Origin: Globisporangium splendens
Lineage: Eukaryota; Oomycota; Peronosporomycetes; Pythiales; Pythiaceae
Length of the DNA: 64,000 bases
Direction of reading: 5' to 3'
Assembly (NCBI GenBank): GCA_006386115.1
Contig: VFIW01000004.1
Coordinates: 744,001 to 808,000, forward strand
Under the pieces are notes generated by a model. It was not told the origin of the DNA. It searched no databases and saw only the letters and a list, made by a program, of their open reading frames with translations. How positions within the stretch are numbered: the first letter of the stretch is position 1; each line of letters starts with the position of its first letter. The position numbers were made by a program, and so were the translations under genes. Positions 10,359 through 20,607 of the stretch are shown in pieces.

Positions 10359-10405
10359 ACTGTATGTAGATCATAAGTTAAATAGAATTACCTTCTCTCT
10401 CTCTC

Positions 10406-10419
10406 ACTATCGCCACCAG
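10406..10419. repeat. LINE-A target-site duplication, 3' copy
   Basis: ACTATCGCCACCAG, identical to 1106-1119, immediately after the CT-rich LINE tail. Confidence 0.85.
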
Positions 10420-10797
10420 TAGCTAGAGAAGTTGTGCCACCGACTGACATGACAGGGTTTCATCTCACAAGTCAGAAGCAGCGAGTCAACCGAGCGCTCA
10501 AACTCGAGTCAACAGGAAACTCAAGTTTGAGCCCATTGCCGCGGACTTTCGGGGATTGGACTACTGCAGACGCTGCCCAGGGTCGCAGCATCTCGGTGGC
10601 TACACCACAACACTCAAAATGCGCAACGAGAGAAAACAAACTTGGTATTACTGTATATCAGACTCAGCAAAAAGAACTTCGATACCCGTCAGCGTGCTTT
10701 TATACCAGCACTCGTTGCTTACACATGACTGCTAGCTTGGAGTTTACTTCGCAGTTTCGTGGACGCCGAAGCGGCCCCACTGCATATCAACTTTACC
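10420..10797. other. Unassigned sequence between LINE-A and secreted-protein copy 1
   Basis: No convincing gene. If the LINE is removed, this sequence would be the original upstream neighbour of the hydrolase promoter. The last bases (ACTTTACC before 10793) match the downstream flank of other type-A secreted genes for only a few bases, so copy 1 has lost its normal 3' flank at a recombination point close to its stop codon. Confidence 0.5.
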
Positions 10798-11244
10798 TTA
10801 GCAGTGGACCTTTCCAGTCGACTGGCAGTTGCTCACCGTGAACTTCGAGCCGTTGTCGCACTTGCCACTCGCGATGGTCGTGCCAGCCGGGACGTCGGTG
10901 CGCACGCGCCAGTAGCGCACCCACGCACCTTGGTTACTGGTGCTCTCAACTCGGAAGCCGTCGCGACCCTGGAAGATCTGGCTCTGAACATGGTCCGCCG
11001 CTTGCTGGTAGCAGGATGGCGTCGAGATCCAGCAGGCGACTTGCTTGCACTCCTTCTTTTTGAAGAGACCGCCGATCAAAGGCAACACACTCACGGCAAT
11101 GGAGATACCGTCGAGGACTTTGCCGCCCTTGCCGCTGCTGGGTGGTTTGGCCGTGGCCTCAACGACTTCAGCTTCGGCATTGGCGAAGCTGGTGGCGTGA
11201 GCGGCCGCGACGACGAACAGGCTGAGGATGACGTTCTTGATCAT
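10798..11244 (-). CDS. Secreted six-cysteine protein, copy 1 (type A, promoter P1)
   Basis: 148 aa, intronless. Signal peptide MIKNVILSLFVVAAAHA with probable cleavage after AHA. Next come a short variable linker rich in Glu, Ala, Pro and Gly (residues about 26-44), a Gly-containing hydrophobic stretch (ISIAVSVLPLIGGLF) ending in KKK, and a conserved C-terminal domain with six Cys spaced C-x4-C-x6-C-x50-C-x10-C-x7-C, enough for three disulfides. No RXLR, LFLAK or other standard oomycete effector motif is seen, and I do not recognise the family. Secretion and multicopy expansion suggest a role outside the cell, possibly host- or competitor-facing; this is inference. Start chosen because ATG-ATCAAGAACG is conserved in all ten copies and follows three different 5' leaders. 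Confidence 0.85.
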   Translation of the reverse strand: MIKNVILSLFVVAAAHATSFANAEAEVVEATAKPPSSGKGGKVLDGISIAVSVLPLIGGLFKKKECKQVACWISTPSCYQQAADHVQSQIFQGRDGFRVESTSNQGAWVRYWRVRTDVPAGTTIASGKCDNGSKFTVSNCQSTGKVHC

Positions 11245-13021
11245 GGTGGTGTTGTTACTGAGAAGGGTCTTGAGCCTTGGTACTTGCGTCCTTGCGGTCG
11301 ATTTGAAGAATGGGGAGGTGGAAGAGAAAGCAAGCGCTGTACGTCTTTGGTCTGGGCTGTCCCAAGACAGCCTAGCATCAACGTGGACTGATCAACGCGG
11401 ATTACAAGTCGCGGCTAGATGTGAAGATGATTACACTTTAACTTACGATGAGCAGTGAACGGAGAAGCAGGGGAACGATACCAGCGATTTGCATTAGCTG
11501 GCTTGGTGTGGAAGATTGTTTGCATTCAATCTGTTGCGTTGCAAATCGATCTCATGCAGCCCCATATCAGTCGTTCCAAATCCCTGGCACTGCTTCAGCA
11601 GCGTGCTGCGTGTTTTCCACGGAGCGCTCGAGGATGAGCGCGTGTGTAGTTTCGCCCACCTCCAACTGGTCTTTCAGAAAGATTGGATGCGGTGTGGAGT
11701 GTCTACAGCGCACGTATTAAAAGTGCCACCGGCCGAACTCCAAGCCACAACATTCGAGGTTGTTGTTGCACATAAACCGATGCAAATGTTCACTTCGCCG
11801 TGAGTAACAGCATCTCAATAACTGACCTCAACCACAATAGTACGACTGGACATAGACGCTGTCTTTCTCGAGTTCCGCCGGATCCGCTGCACAGCCTCAG
11901 CTCCACCCCAGTATACAGGAATCCGATCCGATCACAAGACAATGATCCACCGTATACGAATGATCGTCACAAGGCCTCTCCGCGAAGCGAATAAGAACCA
12001 TTCCAGAGTGTACACTGCATTTTGACGATCCATGTACAATACACCATGCGAACAGAAGTCGGTGGGTGGGCGACTAAGCGACTAACGAGGCAGCCATCCA
12101 GGCAACCAGCAATACCACCACGGTAAACGTTTCATGCATGAGATGAACCATATTGACAAACGAGAGAGAAATGAACGCCACCACTGATCGTAAGAATGAC
12201 GCGGTTGAGTCCGTGATGTTTATCCACCCGATCTGTCGCGCGTCTGTGCACAGCTCCGCCAGGATTAGTCTCCATGCTTTACTGGTATCTGCATTTAGCC
12301 ATATAGTATTCCAATGCACAGGTATCTGTCAAAAACAAATCAAATCCCGACCAGCATGTTGGTGTATTCCTACGCCTGTCCACTCACCACCCACCACCCC
12401 CCCCCCCCTCAAAACGGCAGTCGCCAAAAGGCCACACAGTACATGGAACTGTAATCAAGTGATATGATGCCCAACACGGATTTGCAGTTGAAGTTGAGCT
12501 CCAACTGAAGAGTGTCTCTGTGTAAGCAGCAACCCAAGCTGTGGCCAGGATGCTTGTGCATCCCTGTGTCTGTCCTTCTTGCACATGTTCACGGTCTCTG
12601 TAGATACAGCAGCATAATCTTTCGGCATGATGTTCCGATGCCGATTGACGCTTCAAGAGAAAGTCCAGCAAGATTATTCCTGGCGTGTCTCGGGAAAAAT
12701 GATGTATTTGTTTGCGATCTTTGCCAGGACGACCCCACTGGCACACCAGACCACGCTCGGCACCGCCCATTCAGCTCGGAATGCAACACAGGAGTTGGAA
12801 GATCCATCGCCGTCAAGAAAAGAAAAACGAAACCGAAATTTGTTATGGAATTGCGTATTATTTCAAAAAGCAAAAAAAGAATGCACAGTTGGTGAGATGC
12901 TAATGCTCAACACAATGCACACCCGATTGACGTGAACTGTGTAGCGGCTCACATGCGTACACGTTAGCGCGCTTTAATTGTGTTCCACACTCATGTGGAC
13001 ATTACTATCTTTGCCGACGAC
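11245..13021. repeat. Block X, full copy 1 (intergenic spacer with P1)
   Basis: 1.78-kb spacer between copies 1 and 2. Its left end is the P1 leader and promoter of copy 1; its right end (about 12970-13021) is the 3' flank of copy 2. It recurs at 13466-15234 (near identical) and 35947-37705 (more diverged), with partial copies at 15676-16209, 33118-33836 (inverted) and 55348-55537. It holds a C12 homopolymer at 12401-12412 whose length differs between copies. Open frames of 95-130 codons occur on both strands, but none shows codon bias, a domain or consistent preservation, so I see no gene here. Confidence 0.8.
11301..11313 (-). promoter_or_regulatory. Initiator-like element, promoter P1 of copy 1
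   Basis: Minus strand CCATTCTTCAAAT, about 60-70 bp upstream of the ATG. It matches the oomycete Inr pattern (CATTYY then CAAA) and aligns with the same element in P2 and P3. Confidence 0.5.
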
Positions 13022-13465
13022 TTAGCAGTGGACCTTTCCAGTCGACTGGCAGTTGTTCACCGTGAACTTCGAACCGTCGTCGCACTTGCCACTCGCGATG
13101 GTGGCGCCCCCCGGGACGTCGGTGCGCACGCGCCAGTAGCGCACCCACGCACCTTGTTTGTTGGTGCTCTCAACTCGGTAGCCGTCGCGACCCTGGAAGA
13201 CCTGGCTCTGGACCTGGTCCGCCGCTTGCTGGTAGCAGGATGGCGTCGAGATCCAGCAGGCGACTTGCTTGCACTGCTTCTTGTTCTTGAAGAGACCGCC
13301 GATCAATGGGATCACGGAGGTGGCGATCGAGATCCCGCCCATCACGAGAGCACCAGCGGCTTCCGCGTGTTCTTGGACTTGGGTGGCTTCAGCTTCGGCA
13401 TTGGCGAAGCTGGTGGCGTGAGCGGCCGCGACGACGAATAGGCTGAGGATGACGTTCTTGATCAT
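13022..13465 (-). CDS. Secreted six-cysteine protein, copy 2 (type B, promoter P1)
   Basis: 147 aa. Same signal peptide and cysteine domain as copy 1, but the linker is of type B (EATQVQEHAEAAGALVMGG), the hydrophobic stretch reads ISIATSVIPLIGGLF, and the basic stretch is KNKK. The cysteine domain differs from type A by scattered conservative changes (DQVQSQV for DHVQSQI, GYRVESTNK for GFRVESTSN). The protein is identical to copies 6 and 8. The promoter is the P1 type of copy 1, while copies 6 and 8 carry P2, so coding type and promoter type are uncoupled. Confidence 0.85.
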   Translation of the reverse strand: MIKNVILSLFVVAAAHATSFANAEAEATQVQEHAEAAGALVMGGISIATSVIPLIGGLFKNKKQCKQVACWISTPSCYQQAADQVQSQVFQGRDGYRVESTNKQGAWVRYWRVRTDVPGGATIASGKCDDGSKFTVNNCQSTGKVHC

Positions 13466-15234
13466 GGTGGTGTTGTTACTGAGAAGGGTCTTGAGCCTTG
13501 GTACTTGCGTCCTTGCGGTCGATTTGAAGAATGGGGAGGTGGAAGAGAAAGCAAGCGCTGTACGTCTTTGGTCTGGGCTGTCCCAAGACAGCCTAGCATC
13601 AACGTGGACTGATCAACGCGGATTACAAGTCGCGGCTAGATGTGAAGATGATTACACTTTAACTTACGATGAGCAGTGAACGGAGAAGCAGGGGAACGAT
13701 ACCAGCGATTTGCATTAGCTGGCTTGGTGTGGAAGATTGTTTGCATTCAATCTGTTGCGTTGCAAATCGATCTCATGCAGCCCCATATCAGTCGTTCCAA
13801 ATCCCTGGCACTGCTTCAGCAGCGTGCTGCGTGTTTTCCACGGAGCGCTCGAGGATGAGCGCGTGTGTAGTTTCGCCCACCTCCAACTGGTCTTTCAGAA
13901 AGATTGGATGCGGTGTGGAGTGTCTACAGCGCACGTATTAAAAGTGCCACCGGCCGAACTCCAAGCCACAACATTCGAGGTTGTTGTTGCACATAAACCG
14001 ATGCAAATGTTCACTTCGCCGTGAGTAACAGCATCTCAATAACTGACCTCAACCACAATAGTACGACTGGACATAGACGCTGTCTTTCTCGAGTTCCGCC
14101 GGATCCGCTGCACAGCCTCAGCTCCACCCCAGTATACAGGAATCCGATCCGATCACAAGACAATGATCCACCGTATACGAATGATCGTCACAAGGCCTCT
14201 CCGCGAAGCGAATAAGAACCATTCCAGAGTGTACACTGCATTTTGACGATCCATGTACAATACACCATGCGAACAGAAGTCGGTGGGTGGGCGACTAAGC
14301 GACTAACGAGGCAGCCATCCAGGCAACCAGCAATACCACCACGGTAAACGTTTCATGCATGAGATGAACCATATTGACAAACGAGAGAGAAATGAACGCC
14401 ACCACTGATCGTAAGAATGACGCGGTTGAGTCCGTGATGTTTATCCACCCGATCTGTCGCGCGTCTGTGCACAGCTCCGCCAGGATTAGTCTCCATGCTT
14501 TACTGGTATCTGCATTTAGCCATATAGTATTCCAATGCACAGGTATCTGTCAAAAACAAATCAAATCCCGACCAGCATGTTGGTGTATTCCTACGCCTGT
14601 CCACACCACCCACCACCCCCCTCAAAACGGCAGTCGCCAAAAGGCCACACAGTACATGGAACTGTAATCAAGTGATATGATGCCCAACACGGATTTGCAG
14701 TTGAAGTTGAGCTCCAACTGAAGAGTGTCTCTGTGTAAGCAGCAACCCAAGCTGTGGCCAGGATGCTTGTGCATCCCTGTGTCTGTCCTTCTTGCACATG
14801 TTCACGGTCTCTGTAGATACAGCAGCATAATCTTTCGGCATGATGTTCCGATGCCGATTGACGCTTCAAGAGAAAGTCCAGCAAGATTATTCCTGGCGTG
14901 TCTCGGGAAAAATGATGTATTTGTTTGCGATCTTTGCCAGGACGACCCCACTGGCACACCAGACCACGCTCGGCACCGCCCATTCAGCTCGGAATGCAAC
15001 ACAGGAGTTGGAAGATCCATCGCCGTCAAGAAAAGAAAAACGAAACCGAAATTTGTTATGGAATTGCGTATTATTTCAAAAAGCAAAAAAAGAATGCACA
15101 GTTGGTGAGATGCTAATGCTCAACACAATGCACACCCGATTGACGTGAACTGTGTAGCGGCTCACATGCGTACACGTTAGCGCGCTTTAATTGTGTTCCA
15201 CACTCATGTGGACATTACTATCTTTGCCGACGAC
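13466..15234. repeat. Block X, full copy 2
   Basis: Near-identical to 11245-13021, making a roughly 2.2-kb direct tandem repeat of gene plus spacer (offsets 2221 and 2210 bp between start codons). Differences include a C6 tract (about 14616-14621) instead of C12 and loss of a few neighbouring bases. No gene seen. Confidence 0.8.
13522..13534 (-). promoter_or_regulatory. Initiator-like element, promoter P1 of copy 2
   Basis: CCATTCTTCAAAT on the minus strand, same spacing to the ATG as in copy 1. Confidence 0.45.
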
Positions 15235-15675
15235 TTAGCAGTGGACCTTTCCAGTCGACTGGCAGTTGTTCACCGTGAACTTCGAACCGTCGTCGCACTT
15301 GCCACTCGCGATGGTGGCGCCCCCCGGGACGTCGGTGCGCACGCGCCAGTAGCGCACCCACGCACCTTGTTTGTTGGTGCTCTCAACTCGGTAGCCGTCG
15401 CGACCCTGGAAGACCTGGCTCTGGACCTGGTCCGCCGCTTGCTGGTAGCAGGATGGCGTCGAGATCCAGCAGGCGACTTGCTTGCACTGCTTCTTTTTGA
15501 AGAGACCACCGATCAATGGGATCACGGAGGTGGCGACCGAGATCGCGCCCATCACGAGAGCACCAGCGGCTTCCGAGTGTTCTTGGACTTGGGTGGCTTC
15601 AGCTTCGGCATTGGCGAAGCTGGTGGCGTGAGCGGCCGCGACGACGAATAGGCTGAGGATGACGTTCTTGATCAT
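15235..15675 (-). CDS. Secreted six-cysteine protein, copy 3 (type B variant, promoter P1)
   Basis: 146 aa. Type B with four local differences from copies 2, 6 and 8: HSEAAG for HAEAAG, MGAIS for MGGIS, SVATSV for SIATSV, and FKKKQC for FKNKKQC (one residue shorter, like the type-A basic stretch). All changes lie in the linker, hydrophobic and basic region; the cysteine domain is unchanged. It is divergently paired with copy 4, starts facing apart over 930 bp. Confidence 0.85.
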   Translation of the reverse strand: MIKNVILSLFVVAAAHATSFANAEAEATQVQEHSEAAGALVMGAISVATSVIPLIGGLFKKKQCKQVACWISTPSCYQQAADQVQSQVFQGRDGYRVESTNKQGAWVRYWRVRTDVPGGATIASGKCDDGSKFTVNNCQSTGKVHC

Positions 15676-16209
15676 GGTGGTGTTGTTACTGAGAAGGGTC
15701 TTGAGCCTTGGTACTTGCGTCCTTGCGGTCGATTTGAAGAATGGGGAGGTGGAAGAGAAAGCAAGCGCTGTACGTCTTTGGTCTGGGCTGTCCCAAGACA
15801 GCCTAGCATCAACGTGGACTGATCAACGCGGATTACAAGTCGCGGCTAGATGTGAAGATGATTACACTTTAACTTACGATGAGCAGTGAACGGAGAAGCA
15901 GGGGAACGATACCAGCGATTTGCATTAGCTGGCTTGGTGTGGAAGATTGTTTGCATTCAATCTGTTGCGTTGCAAATCGATCTCATGCAGCCCCATATCA
16001 GTCGTTCCAAATCCCTGGCACTGCTTCAGCAGCGTGCTGCGTGTTTTCCACGGAGCGCTCGAGGATGAGCGCGTGTGTAGTTTCGCCCACCTCCAACTGG
16101 TCTTTCAGAAAGATTGGATGCGGTGTGGAGTGTCTACAGCGCACGTATTAAAAGTGCCACCGGCCGAACTCCAAGCCACAACATTCGAGGTTGTTGTTGC
16201 ACATAAACC
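15676..16209. repeat. Block X, truncated copy 3, joined to promoter module P2
   Basis: Matches the first 534 bp of block X up to GCACATAAACC, then breaks off. After about 16 bp of filler the P2 module of copy 4 starts at GCTTTCGGCTTGAG (16226). This is a rearrangement junction that created a head-to-head gene pair. Confidence 0.75.
15732..15744 (-). promoter_or_regulatory. Initiator-like element, promoter P1 of copy 3
   Basis: CCATTCTTCAAAT on the minus strand, spacing as in copy 1. Confidence 0.45.
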
Positions 16210-16225
16210 AGTGCAAGGGTTAGTT

Positions 16226-16605
16226 GCTTTCGGCTTGAGTAATTAATCCCTGCACACTCAAGTCAAATAAACAAGCAATCAGTAAAACCATGTGTATTTT
16301 AGAAAAACGTATGGTCTGCCGATCATCGTGGCCGCTCCTGTCTTCGCGTTTGTTTCTGTCTCATACAACTACCAAAACATTGTGGTGTGGACGGTGCTTG
16401 TCTGGACGCCTCAAGGCTACGACAGAATACAGAGAACACAGCGCGGAGTTCGCCTAGGGTATGACCAATCCCCGTCAACTCGGACTAAACTCACCTCTTC
16501 ACTCCTCTTGCAACTGGTCATTCCTCAAAACGACCTCACGGCCACAAGTCCTCGTTCAGCGCACAGCAGCACCCACGACCCCAAGTCTTCCACACCATCA
16601 CTACC
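16226..16605 (+). promoter_or_regulatory. Promoter module P2 of copy 4
   Basis: 380-bp region shared with copies 5, 6 and 8. It starts with an inverted repeat CTTGAGT-N15-ACTCAAG (about 16234-16262) and contains the Inr-like TCATTCCTCAAAA at 16518-16530, giving a predicted 5' leader of about 86 nt. Open frames through it (for example 16292-16609) are unlikely to be genes because they cross the predicted start site. Confidence 0.55.
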
Positions 16606-17052
16606 ATGATCAAGAACGTCATCCTCAGCCTATTCGTCGTCGCGGCCGCTCACGCCACCAGCTTCGCCAATGCCGAAGCTGAAGTCGTTGAGGCCACGGC
16701 CAAACCACCCAGCAGCGGCAAGGGCGGCAAAGTCCTCGACGGTATCTCCATTGCCGTGAGTGTGTTGCCTTTGATCGGCGGTCTCTTCAAAAAGAAGGAG
16801 TGCAAGCAAGTCGCCTGCTGGATCTCGACGCCATCCTGCTACCAGCAAGCGGCGGACCATGTTCAGAGCCAGATCTTCCAGGGTCGCGATGGCTTCCGAG
16901 TTGAGAGCACCAGTAACCAAGGTGCGTGGGTGCGCTACTGGCGCGTGCGCACCGACGTCCCGGCTGGCACGACCATCGCGAGTGGCAAGTGCGACAACGG
17001 CTCGAAGTTCACGGTGAGCAACTGCCAGTCGACTGGAAAGGTCCACTGCTAA
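16606..17052 (+). CDS. Secreted six-cysteine protein, copy 4 (type A, promoter P2)
   Basis: 148 aa, protein identical to copies 1, 5 and 7. Compared with copy 1, the differences I can see in the coding region are silent (CTA/CTG Leu, GAT/GAC Asp). Promoter P2 replaces P1. The 3' flank (GGTAAAGTAAAGGGTGAATG onward) is the standard type-A downstream flank, shared with copies 5 and 7. This gene opens the 4.0-kb direct repeat whose second unit starts with copy 5. Confidence 0.85.
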   Translation: MIKNVILSLFVVAAAHATSFANAEAEVVEATAKPPSSGKGGKVLDGISIAVSVLPLIGGLFKKKECKQVACWISTPSCYQQAADHVQSQIFQGRDGFRVESTSNQGAWVRYWRVRTDVPAGTTIASGKCDNGSKFTVSNCQSTGKVHC

Positions 17053-18124
17053 GGTAAAGTAAAGGGTGAATGCGCGTGCGTCGGTGTCCTGTCGTGTCTT
17101 GCGCGCAAGATTCTGGTGGCGGCATGCAGCACACGGATCAATGTGAGCAGCCTGGATCACAAGCATCTGCGGCATGCGGAGCGATAAGCAATGAGTGCTG
17201 GTGTGGAGGCAGTATCGCTGCGTCGGATGGTGGGCTTCGGTAGGCGCTATCTTGCGCAGTCTCCACATTCCTGTTTCTCGTACGGTACATATGCATATAC
17301 ATATATAAACATGGTGGAAAGTATCCGTGTTCGTTCACTCATACTTTTGTTTTCTTCGACGATCAACGAACGACAGCCTGTGTCAGGGTTCACTTTGACT
17401 GTACTGCACAATTTTCATAGTAAGAGACAAATGAGTCCTTCGTACTTTTTCCATGTAGTTAGGCGCACTCAAGCACAGTATTACAGAGCGAAAGCGTCTC
17501 ACACAGAAAGACACCATCCAACTATCCTACGTTGAGTAAGTTCACGCACTAGAGCTACTTACTTACTGTATGACCCAGGAAGTTGTGGTACGAGGTACAG
17601 GCACATCCTAGTCGAGGGGACAGTCGCAAGTGCACAGTGACGTGTCCACTGTGGCGCGACGTGACTATGACCAGCTATAACATGGCCATGCTGTACAGTA
17701 GTTTGGAGTTCAGTTTATGGTTTCCCCAATTATCGAAACCGCACAACCACTGCGACACACAGTCGCCGCACCCTGTTAGATTCGTAGTGCGCAGCGGAAG
17801 GTAAAAGTGAAAGTGAATTGATATCGTTCAGCAGAATGGCGCTGAACCTTTCCATCTTGTGTGTCTCCCTAGTATACCCTTGTGTCAGCTCCTCTGTGTC
17901 TACAGTGCTCCCTCGGCGCACTTACTGATTCAACCCATCCGAATATGACTCACTACCAGTTACCTTGATATAACTATATACATGTGCAACGTAATCCAAC
18001 AGGTAATGACTCACCGTCATTAGTCTTCATACTCGTATGAGCAAGTGCAAGTCGAGAATGCACAAAGGTTAAGTATTGCTAAGTGCAATATCCAACACAC
18101 CCCCTTGCTTTTAGGATTAATAGA
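17053..18124. repeat. Type-A downstream flank and spacer, first tandem unit
   Basis: 17053-17312 recurs at 21055-21314, and 17313-17770 recurs at 29704-30163, the two halves being parted by the LINE-B insertion. The inverted copy is 35098-35499. 17295-17312 is the empty version of the LINE-B target (ATATACATATATAAACAT). About 329 bp (near 17770-18098) are absent from the 30-kb and 40-kb copies, with CACCC microhomology at the ends. No gene recognised. Confidence 0.7.
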
Positions 18125-18826
18125 TTATCTCAAGGGCAACAAACGATACACAGTGTCTGAGGGACTTCCGATGTCAGCAGCTCCCAAGTCGACCTTTGCA
18201 TTTAGTGCAAGTTGAACGAGCGACATTAGGAGAGATTTCGCGATGGTTGTCCTGTTATTGGTTCGCTGCATGCTTGCACGCGACTCCTTGATGAGGAGGC
18301 TGAAGAAGGCTTGGCAGATAGTCTGACAAAGGCTCGGCAGGAGCCGAAACGCAATTGGTATACATGCTCTCAAGTCGAGCGTCACCTGCACCAGGGTCTG
18401 CATCTCCGATATGAGATACTGTAGCATGTGGACACATAGACACTGCGAAGTCGGAGAGCACAATGTAGCGATTCGGAATGTGCAGCAGTCTGACGAATCA
18501 AATGGGTGCAAATCGTTCGTCGGCATCACGAAAAGCAGAACGTGTAGAAAAAGGTAAACCCGTCTTGGCTGGTGACAGATCGCAACCAAATCCACGCATT
18601 TAGAAACGCACGAGAAGTGATCCAATACAAATGAAAGGGCGCAAACATCCGCCGTCTGATTCTGGCGAGCAGCGCACAGCGTCTTGCAGAATGTGTGTGT
18701 CTTGTGTGTTCGGCTGTTCTCGTGCTTGTCCATCATTGCAGATGTCCTCCAGGCAGCATCAGTTGACGCACCTACAAACACATTGCAAGCGAGTACAATA
18801 CGGGCCAGCAACTCACAGGGTCGCAT
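18125..18826 (-). CDS. Hypothetical cysteine-rich secreted protein, copy 1
   Basis: 233-codon open frame from a true ATG. The N-terminus (MRPCELLARIVLACNVFVGA) looks like a signal peptide, and the rest is rich in Cys (about 16) with several hydrophobic patches. I recognise no domain; the spacing does not fit elicitins. Near-identical copies lie at 30191-30892 (minus) and 39931-40632 (plus); the visible difference is one Ser/Gly change near the C-terminus. Length and signal peptide argue for a gene, but all copies are recent duplicates, so preservation is weak evidence. An intron could be hidden inside. Confidence 0.4.
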   Translation of the reverse strand: MRPCELLARIVLACNVFVGASTDAAWRTSAMMDKHENSRTHKTHTFCKTLCAARQNQTADVCALSFVLDHFSCVSKCVDLVAICHQPRRVYLFLHVLLFVMPTNDLHPFDSSDCCTFRIATLCSPTSQCLCVHMLQYLISEMQTLVQVTLDLRACIPIAFRLLPSLCQTICQAFFSLLIKESRASMQRTNNRTTIAKSLLMSLVQLALNAKVDLGAADIGSPSDTVYRLLPLR

Positions 18827-20225
18827 GTAATCATTATGCGCGCTGGCTCACATGATCATCCACTTGCTTTAGCATCGTGATGATATTTCAGTTGACACGG
18901 TGTCTCGCAGATTCGCACGTGGATCATCTCCGAGTGCAAATCGCAAATGCAACCCTCGAGTCGTACATGATGATTACTTGCGGGAACATGTTGCTCGCAC
19001 GATTTGATTTGTTTACAGAATGAAAATCGCCTCGGTCTTGCTGTACAATAGTACAATACACCACTGCATGCATGAATAGTAATAGGTCACGTTGTCATAG
19101 TGCTGCTTGTGAGGCGGAACATTTTTGTTTTATTTGAATCATCATGCATGCGTTGTACATATGCTGATATTCTGTGGCGCAGCACATTAACATCGTCTAA
19201 ACGTCTTTGAAAGTGTGCGCATCATCTTACTGGCCCCTCCACCTTGCCAGTGTTGACAATCACGATGAACATCCAACACAATCATTGCATGATGCAAAAT
19301 GGCGATTTGCATTTGGAGATGAGCTTCTGTAGGACCGTTTCTCAGCCTCGGTTGTGCCTTTTTGACTTGTCAAGATGTCAAACGACGATTTGAATACGCA
19401 TAGCAATACCGAATCGCCAGTTGGATGCATCGGGTGCTGTGCCGGCGACAGGACATCTCATACACACCAGAACTACGCAAAGAAAATCACACACCCTCAG
19501 ATGCTGGAGCATTTCGGAAGAAGCCTGCACGTTTGCTAAGCTTACACTTAAAACATCAAAGAACTTTGTCGAGGCACTGGAGCACGACATGCCTTTTTAG
19601 GCAGAAAGTGTCCTAAATACCATCATGGTGCGCCTCTGTGACGCACAAAGGGTGCACATCCCTCTATCTCTGGCATAAAAGCTCTACGTGCGGCTGAAGG
19701 ATACAGTCGCATCTTGGAATATGTAACGTAGTGTAGGCAGGCACAAGCAGAAATTAGCGGCGACACTCGGGATGATCGTGGACAAGAGTTGGAAATTAGT
19801 ATTAATTCAATAGAGTGTCGGTAAACGCAACTATATGGCCATATCACAATACAGTACCTTGTACAGCAAACGATGTATTATCTTACATTTACTCCAGACC
19901 AATCAAGCCGAGATAGCGCCTGCCGTTCGAAAAAGAAAAGCGACGCCAACTACGAAGTACATCACGACAGCACGGACAGCACGCGCAACAGCCCAACTCG
20001 CCATCCGAAGTCACAAGACAGCAGCATAATGATACTGACTACCTGCCTTTAGCGCGTGAGAGTATCCTCGTCGAGTGAAGCAAGAGCGATGATTTGGTCA
20101 AGACGAGGGATTTGCTTTAAATCGAGATAATCTAGCTGGCACGAAACGCGTCTCCCTGTACTGAATAATGCAAACCCTCTTCAACGAGAGCTCTCCCTCC
20201 TGATGCGTCGCGAAACTAAAGTCAG
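18827..20225. repeat. Spacer, first tandem unit, no gene seen
   Basis: AT-richer intergenic DNA with only short open frames (under 75 codons). Repeated nearly unchanged at 30893-32291 and, inverted, at 38532-39930. It feeds into the P2 module of copy 5. Confidence 0.6.
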
Positions 20226-20607
20226 CTGCTTTCGGCTTGAGTAATTAATCCCTGCACACTCAAGTCAAATAAACAAGCAATCAGTAAAACCATGTGTATT
20301 TTAGAAAAACGTATGGTCTGCCGATCATCGTGGCCGCTCCTGTCTTCGCGTTTGTTTCTGTCTCATACAACTACCAAAACATTGTGGTGTGGACGGTGCT
20401 TGTCTGGACGCCTCAAGGCTACGACAGAATACAGAGAACACAGCGCGGAGTTCGCCTAGGGTATGACCAATCCCCGTCAACTCGGACTAAACTCACCTCT
20501 TCACTCCTCTTGCAACTGGTCATTCCTCAAAACGACCTCACGGCCACAAGTCCTCGTTCAGCGCACAGCAGCACCCACGACCCCAAGTCTTCCACACCAT
20601 CACTACC
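20226..20607 (+). promoter_or_regulatory. Promoter module P2 of copy 5
   Basis: Same as the copy-4 module, with the CTTGAGT/ACTCAAG inverted repeat near 20236 and the Inr-like TCATTCCTCAAAA at 20520-20532. Unlike copy 4 it retains the native upstream spacer. Confidence 0.55.

Larger units (their letters stand above)
1120..10405 (+). mobile_element. LINE-A: near full-length APE-type LINE with OTU-like ORF1 and RNase H
   Basis: A 9286-bp non-LTR retrotransposon bounded by the 14-bp direct repeat at 1106 and 10406. Order: 164-bp leader, ORF1 (1284-5281), 49-bp gap, ORF2 with AP endonuclease, reverse transcriptase, CCHC-like finger and RNase H (5331-10358), short 3' UTR, and a CT-microsatellite tail (TTCTCTCTCTCTC). 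Two defects are visible: a frame break in ORF1 near 2205-2216 and a single in-frame TAG in ORF2 at 8955. The perfect target-site duplication suggests recent insertion. A 5'-truncated relative with the same 3' end lies at 33837-35094. Confidence 0.9.

Noticed and set aside
10434..10841. 135-codon plus-strand frame after LINE-A
   Set aside because: Its end overlaps the secreted gene on the opposite strand; no domain, no repeat support.
12384..12895. Two opposite frames of about 128 codons within block X (12384-12770 minus, 12512-12895 plus)
   Set aside because: They overlap each other, contain a variable homopolymer or low-complexity ends, and are altered in the diverged copy at 37 kb. No domain is recognisable.
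16292..16609. 105-codon frame over promoter P2
   Set aside because: It spans the inferred transcription start and the leader and overlaps the start codon of the secreted gene.
16630..17268. Long minus-strand frames (152-246 codons) antisense to every secreted-protein copy
   Set aside because: They follow from the GC-rich codon pattern of the sense gene, have no signal or domain, and their ends change with the flank. The sense frame has a signal peptide and conserved cysteines.
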